A DNA stretch of 64,000 bases from Procambarus clarkii (GCF_040958095.1 NC_091175.1:20622003-20686002), one strand, 5' to 3'. Numbered from the stretch's first letter, positions 1 through 52,153 are shown. Translations and numbers: made by a program. Notes: generated by a model from the letters alone, not told the origin.

Positions 1-362
1 TCAGTCATGTGTATGGAGTTCTTAGGCCTACCGGGGACCACTGCCAGAACCGGGCCCCCTCAGAGAGGCAAGGGGAGCAATGGCCTATAGAAGCCCCCGT
101 GTAGTTGGAAGCATTCTATGTCTGCCATCGACCGGAACAGGCACCCAGAAAGGTAAGCGCCCCAAAACAAACCCCTATTCTGGTTAAAATTGCTACCTAA
201 AACCGAACTAGTGGATAGAACTCCCCAACCGAAAACAAGCAAACTAGTGTGACGTCACACGCTGCCGCGCCGCTGTCTGCGCAGCTCCCCCCTCCCCGGG
301 AGGGGGAAGGGGGAGCCCCAGACCCCCGCGCCGGCTACCCACACCTCAGTTCTTGAGGCTGA
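1..362 (-). mobile_element. DIRS-type element, left inverted terminal repeat (cut by window start)
   Basis: This stretch is the reverse complement of about 1250-1684 (for example CCGGTAGGCCTAAGAACTCC at 1651-1670 on the right and its complement near position 20). DIRS retrotransposons carry terminal repeats in inverted orientation, which fits. It holds one copy of the GC-rich CCCGGGGAGG motif that is present three times in the right repeat. The outermost part of the repeat is outside the window. Confidence 0.75.
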
Positions 363-606
363 TGCTATAGGCGATGGTCGTGTGCTCTGGCTCCGGTGTC
401 GCTACTGCACTGTGCTTTGCGTGTGGTGTTAGTTTTGTGGGTGCGAGAGCCAGGAGTTATCTTCAGTACTCGGGCTGCATGCGCCTAGGGCTGCCTTCCC
501 TAGGTGCCCTGTAAGTACTGCCCTTGGGGCTTGGGGCCACCTTCCACAGGCTCCTCGGGGTCTGCCTCTGCTGGTCCGTTTTACCTTTCGGTTTTTCGGC
601 CGCCTG
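363..606 (+). mobile_element. DIRS internal region, no recognisable domain
   Basis: GC-rich sequence between the left inverted repeat and the recombinase remnant. No RT or RNase H motif could be read, so most of the internal coding region appears deleted. Confidence 0.4.
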
Positions 607-1057
607 TTGGGCTCTTGGGTGTTCTGTTCTCCCTTGTTACCGGCAGGTAAGAGGCAGTTTGCACTGGTAGGGGTGCAGGGTGCTGCTCAGCTTGTATTTC
701 CCGACATCGCGGCGCTTCGCCGTTATTTGCGCGCCACAGCTTCTGTGTCCGGGGACGCGCTGTGGGTTGATCCGGTTTCCCTTCTTCCCTGTTCGCGGGT
801 TCGGGTCTCTCAGGTCGTCCGCAGGGTTATTAGGTCCAGCCAGCCTGCGGTCTATCCCCGTGCCCATGACGTTCGTAAGTTCGCGGCTCTTGCTGCCGTC
901 TTTGGGAATATGTCTTGGTCTGATATTCGGGCGCGGGGATAATGGCGGTCGAACAGGGTCCTGGCTGCTCGTTACCTTGTGAATGTCCCTGGGCCTCGTC
1001 GGGCCTGTGTTGCTTTGGGTCGGCGGTTGCAGCCAGTTGTCTCGGCTTCGAGTTGAG
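607..1057 (+). pseudogene. DIRS tyrosine recombinase C-terminus (broken)
   Basis: The frame reads a recombinase-like end: an arginine-rich stretch, then AHDVRKFAAL (the H-x-x-R box of tyrosine recombinases), SWSDIRARG, an in-frame TAA at 943-945, then WRSNRVLAARYLVNV, whose Tyr sits where the nucleophile of DIRS recombinases is expected. In active relatives this end reads A/G-x-W-x-S-x-x-x-F-x-x-Y-Y-L. It is a fragment: the N-terminal half of the domain and the RT are absent. Its position just before an internal complementary region and an inverted repeat supports DIRS rather than Ngaro or Crypton. Confidence 0.72.
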
Positions 1058-1140
1058 GGGTGAGCGACGACCGCCTCCCGGGTAAGTCCCTCTTTTTCTG
1101 TCTGTGGGTAGTTAGCTCCGGGGAGCCGACGGGGCTCCCC

Positions 1141-1788
1141 CCAGAAAACCAGCGTTGAATGTAATGAAACGCCATTTTCTGGGTGAGTCCCGGAGGCTCC
1201 CCGGCATCCCTCCCTCCCTCCGGTCGGCGGTTTTTCGCGTTTTTGACATCCAGCCTCAAGAACTGAGGTGTGGGTAGCCGGCGCGGGGGGTCTGGGGCTC
1301 CCCCTTCCCCCTCCCGGGGAGGGGGGTCTGGGGCTCCCCCTTCCCCCTCCCGGGGAGGGGGGTCTGGGGCTCCCCCTTCCCCCTCCCGGGGAGGGGGGAG
1401 CTGCGCAGACAGCGGCGCGGCAGTGTGTGACGTCACACTAGTTTGCTTGTTTTCGGTTGGGGAGTTCTATCCACTAGTTCGGTTTTAGGTAGCAATTTTA
1501 ACCAGAATAGGGGTTTGTTTTGGGGCGCTTACCTTTCTGGGTGCCTGTTCCGGTCGATGGCAGACATAGACTGCTTCCAACTTCACGGGGGCTTCTATAG
1601 GCCATTGCTCCCCTTGCCTCTCTGAGGGGGCCCGGTTCTGGCCGTGGTCCCCGGTAGGCCTAAGAACTCCATACACATGACTGATGCCAAAGTCTGACAT
1701 TAGCATATCAGCCTGGGATAGCTCCGGGGAGCCTCCGGGACTCACCCAGAAAATGGCGTTTCATTACATTCAACGCTGGTTTTTTGCT
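1141..1788 (+). mobile_element. DIRS internal complementary region and right inverted terminal repeat
   Basis: 1145-1187 (AAAACCAGCGTTGAATGTAA onward) is the reverse complement of 1744-1787 at the end of the element, as expected for the internal complementary region of DIRS elements. The right terminal repeat (about 1263-1788) matches the left one at 1-362 in inverted orientation. It includes three tandem copies of a ~36-bp GC-rich unit (about 1284-1395). The host flank begins near 1789. Confidence 0.75.
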
Positions 1789-2016
1789 AGCCATGCTATG
1801 GTTTTTGGCCCTTTGATATTTATGTCTAAACTTTTGCATTAACTTGCAGCTCTCCCTCTTTCAGCAGTTTGGTTCACTAATCAAAGTTTAGTGTGGTATT
1901 GGATAGTTACCCATCACTAAATCTCCCTCCTACAGAGGTTATTGGCTTCTGCTTTTTCCTGCCACTGGTGAGTTTCCTTCTGTATTTTGGTCTCTGATGA
2001 GATGGCAACAGGGAGG

Positions 2017-2575
2017 AACCAACAGAGCCCTCCCAGAAAACCAGCGTTGAATGTAATAAAACACCTCTTTCTGGTGGGGTCCTTGGACTCTCCCTTCTTC
2101 CAAGTGTGTTGATTTTGCATTTGGTTGGCTCATGCATGACTGGGTAATTGTTCCAGCTGAGCCAGTAGCTTGCTGTGCTGCCATGTGGTGGTTGACAGCT
2201 GCTAATGGAGGTTAATGACTTAACTACCAAGTACACTAAATTGTTTTCAGAGTTATTTACATATCTCCCTGTTTTGGTTCCCTCTACCTTATTGGTGGCT
2301 TTTTCTGTCAGTGATCTAGTATGTTGACCAAACCACACACTAGAAAGTGAAGAGACGGCGACGTTTCTCCTCCTCATCTGATCTAGCATCCTTTGCTCGC
2401 TGTGCCTCTATTAAGAGGCCAGATTTTGACTTGGTCTCTGATAAACTTTTAATGACTCACAAGGGCCTGCTGTGACTCAAATTGTGTGGAACTAACCTGG
2501 CAGCTAGCAACAAGGAGCCACCAAGGACCCACCAAAATGAGGCATTTCATTGATTGCATTTAATTCTTTTTACTT
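2017..2575 (+). mobile_element. Old DIRS-related relic
   Basis: Begins with CCCAGAAAACCAGCGTTG-like sequence (2032) and ends with a decayed complement of it (CCACCAAAATGAGGCATTTC at 2531-2550), the same terminal motif as the DIRS element upstream, more diverged. The interior shows no coding frame. Confidence 0.5.
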
Positions 2576-3330
2576 GGAGCAGACTTATAACTTGCAATCT
2601 TACCCCTGTAGAGCTTTAATATTTAATGAAAGAGAATTTGATTTAATATATTTTGTTCAGTTATTCCAAGTTGTGGTAGGTTGATGATACAGTATAAATG
2701 TATGGAATGGCATCTGTGGTAAATTTATATTACAGTACTGACATACACTGTACAGTACAGTAATTATGATACTTTTTATGTGATACTCTCTATGTTAACT
2801 TTAATGTTTGTTGACTTTAAAGCAAGGCATCACACCACTTGGTCCTAGTGGTGTGCTAGGATGTGACTAGTTAGAGGATGAGAGCTGTGCCTATGATGTC
2901 CTGCATTCCCTACAAATCTTTATCATGTGACATTTTGAAGATCTTGGTGGTTTTACAAAATGACTCTCTGATTTATTTCATCCATCTACTGGTCTTTGTT
3001 TGCTAAAAACCTATTCACTCACAATTTTAGACACTTATGTTTTCTTAGCAGATTTTATAAATTCCTCAAACTTCGTCAATTCTCATTACAGTTTTGTATG
3101 TGGTGACTGTCTCCTATTTTTATTCTGTCCATGATCTTGATCCCTGTTGTATATTGTCCAGTACATGGTATTGCAGTTCTGAAAGACATCAGTAAAGTTT
3201 ATTTCATTGTTTTTACTACAATGGTACTTATTAATGATAGTTCTGACTTATCTATATGAAGACTGATGAAAATCAATATTGATGTAAGTTTGAAAGCTAA
3301 CAACCAATAACCACTTCTACTCTCTTGCAG
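2576..3330. other. Unassigned AT-rich sequence 5' of the first identified MAP2K exon
   Basis: No ORF of note and no repeat I recognise. It must be intron or 5' region of the kinase gene because 3331 is preceded by a splice acceptor. No promoter motif could be supported. Confidence 0.5.
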
Positions 3331-3366
3331 AATCTGGTACTGTACAAGAAGAAATAAACAGCAGCC

Positions 3367-3373
<7 letters not shown>
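3331..3373 (+). CDS. MAP2K6: MAP2K3/6 exon with start codon (5' UTR 3331-3366, coding 3367-3373)
   Basis: A pyrimidine-rich acceptor ending TCTCTTGCAG (3321-3330) precedes the exon and a GTAAGT donor follows at 3374. The ATG at 3367 (context CAGCCATGC) encodes M-H-G, the glycine codon being split across intron 1. An in-frame TAA at 3355-3357 fixes this as the first usable ATG. Because an acceptor lies upstream, at least one non-coding exon must exist 5' of here; I could not identify it. Confidence 0.88.
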
Positions 3374-44320
<40,947 letters not shown>

Positions 44321-45340
44321 CATCAACTTATTCTAGATTAGTTTGCTTTTTTTTATATGTTACTAATGTATTATAAGATACATAAAGAATTCTTTTTATT
44401 TAATGAAAATTTTAATGAATAGACGTGTGAGAAAGAATCCTCATGTGTTTTGTGTACTGTTTCAGTGTACAAATATCCTTTTATAGGTTACTAGAGTTTA
44501 TTGTAATATGTTTTAGAGTAAGTCTTGAGGGACTGAATGCCCTGGTGATTCCACCATTTTTGGTGGTTTGTTGAAGTTGTGCTGTCCCCATGTAAATAGT
44601 TTTTAGACTACATGATAAAGAAGCTTTTTGACTACTGTTCTAAATATCCTTCAAATGCATGTTGTAGTGTGATCTCGAGCAATATTGTGATGAGTAACTC
44701 CTAAATTTTCTTCACAACCTACACAAACACGTCCAGATGCCAGGGCAGGTTCTCAGTAGTCTCGGTTTAAATTTCAGTATCCGGGTAGTTTTCACCAGCT
44801 TTTTTTCTTGTTCTTTCTCTCCTTCCAAGTATCTTAAAACTGTTTATGGAATGTTTTTGGAAATTGGCCTGTGTGCCCCTTAGAATTATGTTATATTGTG
44901 TACAGTACAAAGATGCATCATTGTGAACTCCTGTTGGCCATTTTGACCACTTTAAAAATTATAAATTAGCTTTTGAATTCTTTAGATGATATATATTGTT
45001 GGTAGTCATCTCCGTGTTAAGTATTATCATTTGGCTTTATTAGTATTTTTTTATTATCATTGAGTATCCATTATTTTTGTTCAGTATTACACTGTCATTT
45101 TTGTTTTATTGAAATGCCATTGTTATGTGACATAATGTTTGACTTAGTGGTGTGTGAGTAGTGCCATCCTCTGTGTAAATGTTCAGCCTTGTCTCTTGTC
45201 TTAACTCTAAGTATTACATCATTTTAGATATCCTCAGTAGGAATACCTTACGGTTTTGTCAGGTTTATTTATTTTTCTTCCAAGGTATGTGTAATATCTT
45301 GAGAATGTCTCATCATTTTGATACAAAGCTTGCCATTACC

Positions 45341-45427
45341 CAGTAGGCACCATTGGTTGAAAGCAGCCAACGTTACATACTGTTTACCATGTAACGTCGG
45401 TCGCCTTCAACCATTAGTTCCCACTCG
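45341..45427 (+). other. Imperfect fold-back hairpin in the MAP2K 3' region
   Basis: The segment starting ACCATTGGTTGAAAGC (45349) and running to 45378 is complementary to 45389-45418 at 24 of 30 positions, with a loop of about 10 nt; pairing extends weakly outward to about 45341 and 45427. The size is like a pre-miRNA or a small MITE. No tRNA or known ncRNA signature seen. Confidence 0.4.
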
Positions 45428-45944
45428 GTACAGGTATGATTACAACAGTAAACTTCTTGTTGAAGTCGGGTCGTGTAGCCCTCTGGTAGCCATTATTTTT
45501 CCTTGATTTGTGTGTGATATCTTGTCAGTGTCATCATAGTGACTTGGAACATTTAACAGGAAACTTAGCTTCCTTTTGAAATTGAACAGTGCATTCCCTG
45601 GAGGCCATTTTTATAACTGGTTAACATGAAAACAAATCTCCAATACTGCACATTATATCCCCTAGAATCGATCACAAGTTAAAAGTCTTACTGTACCACT
45701 ATTAGATAGAGGTATAGTTACCATCTGAATTCAAGAATATATCATAATATTAATATAGTGAGATATGTTATTGCTTAAGTTTTTATTTAGTACTATATAG
45801 CCATGTTGGCTTAACCCTTTATTTTTTGTTTAAATTGCTTGAAAAGTTTTTATTTATTATATATATTAGCCATTTTTTCATAGACCTTTGACTATATCCA
45901 CTGACAGTTGTATGATTGTAATTATAAAAGTAATAACATTTATG

Positions 45945-45950
45945 AATAAA
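45945..45950 (+). terminator. Candidate polyadenylation signal AATAAA
   Basis: Canonical hexamer followed by a T-rich stretch, 1.6 kb after the MAP2K stop codon. It is the first perfect AATAAA I found downstream of the stop. Use is inferred. Confidence 0.4.
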
Positions 45951-45965
45951 TATTTTAGTATTATT

Positions 45966-46680
45966 AGTATTTTATTTTTGCGAGTATTTCATAATGCTGT
46001 TTGTATCATATGCTGGCATATTAGATGCTGTATACGGTATATGTAAGGTATACCACGTCAGTGACAATCTCTTACTCGAAACATAATTGGTGCATTACAG
46101 AAATACAGTACTCTTAATTTGTTGATTACGTAGGATTTTTTTTTTTTTTTAATAACCACTTAAAATGTACATTGGTAAAATAAGATATTCAAGAAACCTA
46201 ACATCTTCCTTATCTCTCCTCTCTCTTTCCCCTACCCTCCCTGCTTCCAACCTGTCTTCAGGGTTATGTACCATTATGGTAATCGCTTCAAAATGCTCTG
46301 CTTTGTGAATCAAAAGCAGATTCGTAGTCCTTTGTAGTACACTACGTAGTTAGTGTTTTTGTACTTCATATTCTTGCTTAGGCCAGTCCAGGTCAAGCCA
46401 GTGTATTACATCCTCAAACACTTAAAATGTGAAATTCTGGCTTGAGTATCTACTAGAATTTGACATTAAAGGTAATCCTTGGCCACTACCCAGAAGTGGC
46501 ATGTCAAAGAAAACAAGTGTACCAGAGACTTGGTCTATTTTAAAGCCTGGATATGTACTAATATGGTTATACTTTGAGAATAATCTATTTAGGACAAAGG
46601 CTCACTTGCCAGTTTTCCAATTGACTTTTTTTGGAGCCTTATATTTGAAATGAAAATTGTTGAGCATAGCAATTTTTTAT
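45966..46680. other. Intergenic, nothing recognised
   Basis: AT-rich; no coding potential supported downstream of the kinase gene. Confidence 0.5.
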
Positions 46681-46681
46681 A

Positions 46682-47100
46682 TGTATGTATGTATGTACTC
46701 ACCTAATTGTACTCGCCTAATTGTGCTTGCGGGGGTTGAGCTTTGGCTCTTTGGTCCCGCCTCTCAACTGTCAATCAACTGGTGTACAGATTCCTGAGCC
46801 TACTGGGCTCTATCATATCTATATTTGAAACTGTGTATGGAGTCAGCCTCCACCACATCACTGCCTAATGCATTCCATTTATTAACTACTCTGACACTGA
46901 AAAAATTCTTTCTAACGTCTCTGTGGCTCATCTGGGTACTAAGTTTCCACCTGTGTCCCCTTGTTCGTGTCCCACCCGTGCTGAAGAGTTTGTCTTTGTC
47001 CACCCTGTCAATTCCCTTGAGAATTTTGTAGGTGGTTATCATGTCTCCCCTTACTCTTCTGTTTTCCAGGGATGTGAGGTCAGCTCCTTTAGCCTTTCCT
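46682..47100 (-). pseudogene. LINE family A2 3' end, copy 3
   Basis: The minus strand encodes RGDMITTYKILKGIDRVDKD, TRGHRWKLSTQMSHRDVRKN and RVVNKWNALGSDVVEAD, then the 3' UTR and AGGTGAGTACATACATACAT. 5'-truncated at about 47100. Confidence 0.85.
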
Positions 47101-47129
47101 TGTATGTATGTATGTATGTGTGTGTGTGT

Positions 47130-47690
47130 GTACTCGCCTATTTGTGCGTGCGGGGGTTGAACTTTGGCTCTTTGGTCCCGCCTCTCAACTGGTGTACAGA
47201 TTCCTGAGCCTACTGAGCTCTGTCATATCTACATTTGAAACTGTGTATGGAGTCAGCCTCCACCACATCACTGCCTAATGCATTCCATCCGTTAACTACT
47301 CTGACACTGAAAAAGTTCCTTCTAACGTCTCTGTGGCTCATGTGGGTACTCAGTTTCCACCTGTGTCCCCTTGTTTGCGTCCCACCAGTGTTGAATAGTT
47401 TATGCTTGTTTACCCGGTCGATTCCTCTGAAGATTTTGTAAGTTGTGATCATGTCTCCCCTTACTCTTCTGTCTTCCAGTGTCGTAAGGTGCATTTCCCA
47501 CAGCCTTTCCTCGTAACTCATGCCTCTTAGTTCTGGGACTAGTCTAGGGGCATACCTTTGGACTTTTTCCAGCTTCGTCTTGTGCTTGACAAGGTACGGG
47601 CTCCATGCTGGAGCAGCATACTCCAGGGTTGGTCTTACATATGTGGTGTACAAGATTCTGAATGATTCCTTACACAGGTTCCTGAACGCT
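47130..47690 (-). pseudogene. LINE family A2 C-terminal region, copy 4
   Basis: 147-codon open frame on the minus strand: TTYVRPTLEYAAPAWSPYL, EERLWEMHLTTLEDRRVRGD, RVVNGWNALGSDVVEAD. The tail reads GCGAGTACACACACACAC. It is arranged head to tail with copy 3, with a (TG)/(TATG) run between. Confidence 0.88.
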
Positions 47691-47714
47691 GGTGTGTGTG
47701 TGTATATCTCTATC

Positions 47715-47774
<60 letters not shown>

Positions 47775-47790
47775 TTATCCATCCATCCAT
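47690..47790. repeat. (GT)n then (ATCT)n microsatellite
   Basis: TGTGTGTGTGTA followed by about 18 ATCT units (47713-47784) and four CATC units. Confidence 0.95.
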
Positions 47791-47969
47791 CCACGAAGTT
47801 GTCATATGAAACTGGTGTGCAGTACAGGGGGTAATAAGCCTTCAGAGCATCACAAATATATAAATAAGTACAGTATTTAGGTGGCTTCACAAGGGAGGAA
47901 ATCCACTCGGTACAATCACTTAGGCCTGAGGAAGGGCTGAATAAAACATTGTTATTTAATATTCTTGCT

Positions 47970-48012
47970 TGCTACATAGTCTCCTTGGCTTGGTGCTTTC
48001 TTATGATAATTA
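47970..48012 (+). mobile_element. I-type LINE 3' tail fragment
   Basis: TGCTACATAG...GGCTTGGTGCTTTCT...ATGATAATTACTT resembles the 3' end at 43237-43290. Confidence 0.4.
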
Positions 48013-48109
48013 CTTGCATAATATTCTTGCCACATTTCCACTAGATTATTATGTATCTCTCTTGCATGCTTTAGAGAATACAGATTTAGAACTTGTAATT
48101 GGTCCCAAT

Positions 48110-48905
48110 AATTTAATGTTTTATAGAGTTGTTTCTAGCTGCAAAGGTTCTTTGCATGCTCTCTAGGTCAGCAATTTCTCCAGCAATGAATGGGGATGTT
48201 AATGTACAACAATATTCCACCCTAGAGAGCACTAGTGTCTTGAAAAGTATCATCATTGGTATGGCATCCCTTGTTTGAAAAGTTCTCGTTATCCAACATA
48301 TAATTTTTCTTGCAGTCGTGACTGCTACTTTATGGTGTTCTTTAAAGGTAAGTTCTTCTAAAATGATTACTCTTAGATCTTTCACATTGCTTTTTCAGTC
48401 TATTGTGTGATTGACTGCATTTTATAATGTGGTTACAGTTTTTTCTATTTTTTCAATAGCACAGGAGCTGGAACTTTTCTTCATTAAACAACATCATATT
48501 ACACCTGTATCTGTGGCCAATTGAAAGACCTGGTTAACATCAGATTAGAGGTTTTCTGTGTCCTGTATATTGTCCACTTGCCAGGAAATCCAAGTGGCAC
48601 TTGCAAATGATGATATAGTACTATAGTTTGTATCCTTATCTGTGTCTGATATAAGGATAAGAAAAATTACCAGAGCCGTACGGTTTCTTGGGGGAACTGC
48701 ACGTATCACAGTGGACGATCCTGATTTCACTTTGTTGGCTATTACACTGTTGTTTGTGTTTGTTAGGAAGTTAAAGATCAATCCCCCTACATTGCCTGTA
48801 ATTCATTTTAATTACACTCCCTTTTGTTTAATTACACTTTGCATTTTATGCCCATAACATCATGGTCACATTTGTCAAAAGCTTTTGCAAAGTCTGTGTA
48901 CTGTA
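48110..48905 (-). pseudogene. LINE family B relic: RT and connector
   Basis: The minus strand reads AKAFDKCDH (near 48870-48895), NFLTNTNNSVIANKVKSGSS, ISDTDKDTNYSTISSFA, then KDLRVIILEELTFKEHHKVA, TRTFQTRDAIPMMILFKTLV and LSRVEYCC. The catalytic F-A-D-D is lost (SSFASAT). Numerous frame breaks; much older than the copies at 17-20 kb and 59-61 kb. Confidence 0.8.
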
Positions 48906-49525
48906 CAGTACATCTGCAATTTAGTTTGAACTTCAATTATGTTGTGATCTTTGTAACATGTACTTGTAATCATCGTCTCTAATCAGTTCATCGTTGTTTG
49001 TAAAAATATGGTCAGTGTACAGTATTTTCTAGTTTATTCTGCTATTTGTTGGTCTTAAAGCAAATCTGTCACACATCTGCAAGAGGTCATTTGTGCGTAA
49101 CCATTCATTCAGACTGCTGCTTGGAATTCTCTCTGCTATAACAGTATTTGCCACATTGGATGGCAAATACTTTTTAACATTTTAGATGCCTTAAGTTCAA
49201 ATCGCCAAGCAAAATGATGTTTGGGGCAGGGTTTGTGAGGTTTTCTAAGCAGTATTCTATTTTCATACGTTGGTCTTTACACTACTGAGGATTTGCATCA
49301 GGTGATTTATATACAAGGACAATCACCACATTTAGAATGACTGTTTTGGTTATCAGCACTTCCACCACATCATTTGTGGTGTTTAGCAGCTCTGTGCAGA
49401 GGAGTGTGTCTTTGATGTACAGGCTGACCACACCCTGTAGCCAGTGGTTCCTGTCACACCTGAAAAGATTGCACTCTAGTATCCATATTTCACTGTCATA
49501 ATAGTCTTAGTGTGGGTTTCAGGTA
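48906..49525 (-). pseudogene. LINE family B relic: endonuclease part
   Basis: The minus strand shows LLNTTNDVVEVLI, LNVVIVLVYKSPDANPQ, KIEYCLENLTNPAPNIILLG, all matching the B1 endonuclease at 17420-17620. The segment between the endonuclease and RT is deleted. Confidence 0.75.
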
Positions 49526-50730
49526 AAGCTGCAAACATTGCATTTTCCTCATTAATGAGTCCAGTCTTAAAGAAGACTTCATATGTTTTGCATATTTTGA
49601 TATGTTGTATATTGGGAAATAAGGAAGATGTTGTATTTATGGATGTGTTAGTTAGTATTTATGGATGTGTTAGTTTTAATATCTGTTGTTCTGATAAGGG
49701 TGCCTCATTATATGTGTCCTGTTTAGCATTTGACCGAATTGATAGTACAGTTCGTACATTTCTTGCAATTCTTTTCTTTTCTCCTTTCTCTTACTAAACA
49801 ATCTCCCTGGTATGAATGGGTGTTACTGTTTTCATAATAGAGGTTTTTTTATTTTATTCGCTAGGTTCCTTTGATGTGAAAAGCTGGGCAGTCTGTTAAA
49901 TCAACTGTGCGATTTTTGTGAAGTCGGGAAGGATTGTCCGTAGTGTGAACTTACTCCTGCATGTTACCCATGCACTTACATTATTTACTTTATATTATAA
50001 TAATTCTAATGGTAATACTGTAATAATAATGAACCTGTCCTCTTACAGAGAACGTCGCATTTCGATCGTGTGCGTTACATAAGGCCACAAATTGTCGCAC
50101 TAGATAACGGAAGTAGCTCGCAAAAGTGACGTACTGTTCCATTTTCTGTTTTGGGTCCTCTGGTAGGTTAGAAGAGGACACTTGAAATTGACCATTTTCT
50201 TGACGGGAAACCTTAGAAAGATGGGTTTTAATAGTACTCTATGTACTAAAGGGAAATGTCTTAGCAGTTCTAGTTTGAAGGGGGAGGGTAGAGAGAGAGA
50301 GACTTTCGGGCAGCACCGCTGTGTACCCCGTCCTAGTGCTATACACTATAAGAGAATATCTCTCTTTCCAAAGATGGAGACCAGATGCATGGGGGCTAGC
50401 CTTACCAATATTTGCAGGTGATATGGCCTGGGGTATGGTACGGACATAGGCTGGCTGGGGTAGGCATAAGTTAAATGCTTGAAGAATTATTAGCAATTAT
50501 GAGCATCCCTAGGCCTTTTTAATAGATTCTAGTGTGAAATATGGTGTGTGATTAACGTGAAGTTGTTATTGAAAGAAAAAGAAAGCATCTTTCAAGGGAG
50601 GAAAGTGGTTCAACCCTAATCCCCATATGACCCTCCTATTACACCCACCAGTCGTCCTGCAAAGTTTGTTAAGGCTAGCCCCCAAGTGCTGGTCAGTCAA
50701 CCTTTCACAGACATTTTCTTTTAAATATAC
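49526..50730. other. Unassigned intergenic sequence
   Basis: No supported gene or known repeat. Short AG-rich run at 50282-50305. Confidence 0.5.
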
Positions 50731-50734
50731 AGTT

Positions 50735-50990
50735 GGATTCGTTCTCAACTCTCATTCGAATCCCGGGTGGGACAGAAATGGTTGGGCGCGTTTCTTATCA
50801 CTTAATGCTCCAGTTTACCTAGCAGTAAATAGGTACCTTTCAGTTAGTCAACTTTTTGTGGGGTTACGTCAAATGAATTGTGGGGTTCAGTCCCTGAGCC
50901 CATTATGTGCCTCTGTAACCCTTTCCGCTACCGCCCACAAGATGGGTATGGGGTGCATAATAAATGAACTAAACTAACAAAACTACATCC
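50735..50990 (+). mobile_element. Composite SINE
   Basis: The first part has a tRNA-like B box and body (TTCGAATCCCGGGTGGGACA, CAGTAAATAGGTACC). It is joined to CCCATTATGTGCCTCTGTAA...GATGGGTATGGGGTGCATAA and TAAATGAACTAAA. The second part recurs in minus orientation at 53511-53640. Confidence 0.6.
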
Positions 50991-51774
50991 TGGGGAGGAT
51001 CAGTAGTTCGACCTTGGGAGTCGACCTCAACATTTGCCTAACATGTATACTATATATACACTGGCTGCCTGTCCCCCGACCATGAATTATAAGAATTAAA
51101 TTAATTGCTGTTAATAATGCAAATTACATTTGTATTTAATTATTCACCTATGAAGAGTGTATTGATGTTAAATAATTGCCAATGAATAAGAACAATATTG
51201 TGTAGGAATGTTGAGGTTGTACTCTACATAACTATACCCGTCTTATTATGATAATAGAGTCGAAGAAGCAAAAGGAAATATGAAAAGCACATGGAAAACC
51301 AACTCTTCCAAGATTTAAACAACAATCACATAACAAGCAAATAAAACTCTCCAAGGATGATTACACACTTGCAACAAACTTAGAAACGGCAACGGAATTT
51401 AACAGCTTCTTTTCGTCAATTGCTGCCAACCTTGCCAGAAAAATCCCAGAGACTCAGCCACGTTACAACATGTCTAACCGACAGCTATCCTAAAGTTGCC
51501 TGCCTTATCTTACTTAAAAAAGTAAGAATAGCGCCAGTTCATAAAGGAGGCGAGACAGCTGACATAAACAATTACAGACCAATATCAAATATACCGATAC
51601 TATCAAAAATATTTGAAACATTATTTACAAACAGTTCTACTCCTCCCTTGTAAAGTTCAACATATTAAGTCCCTGCCAGTTTGGCTTCCGTTCCCAAAAG
51701 AGTACCAATGATGCCATTATTAGTCTGCTTGATATAATCTATATATAATAATTTAATTTAATATAATGATATAA

Positions 51775-51925
51775 TTTCCTGCCCGAAACGCTTTGCGTAA
51801 TAGTGGCTTTAGGCATTGTATGTACTAGCTCTATCTATAAAGCCAACAAACTTTGTAAAATCTCTTTATGTATGTACCTTTGCCTAAATAAAAATTATTA
51901 TTATTATTATTATTATCTACACAGC
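51775..51925 (+). mobile_element. SINE 3' part nested in the LINE
   Basis: GCCCGAAACGCTTTGCGTAA, GGCATTGTATGTACTAGCTC, ending AAATAAAAATTATTATTATT. Same core as 22985-23132. Confidence 0.72.
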
Positions 51926-52153
51926 CTTTGACAAAAATGAGCTTCCAATTGGCCTCTTCATTGACTTGAGAAAGGGGCAGCATCTTAAGACCTCTCCTAT
52001 TTCTTATATACGTCAATGATTTACCAATTGTCTCTGACATTCTTAAACCAATATTATTTGCTGACGATACTACCTTCATCTATTCAGATCCCAACCCCAC
52101 ACACAATAAATAATATTGTAAATGACGAATTAAAAGAGTCCACTCATGGATGT

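Larger units (their letters stand above)
44321..45965 (+). other. Probable 3' UTR and flank of MAP2K3/6
   Basis: AT-rich sequence after the TGA with no coding potential. The clearest AATAAA polyadenylation hexamer is at 45945-45950; weaker variants (CATAAA near 44380, GATAAA near 44613) could serve shorter transcripts. The real end cannot be set without cDNA. A fold-back hairpin lies inside at 45341-45427. Confidence 0.5.

Noticed and set aside
1270..1488. GGGSGAPPSPS repeat protein
   Set aside because: Translation of the GC-rich triplicated unit in the DIRS terminal repeat; the opposite strand is open too.
46429..46653. 74-codon frame downstream of the kinase gene
   Set aside because: No recognisable domain, no splice context, and length expected by chance.
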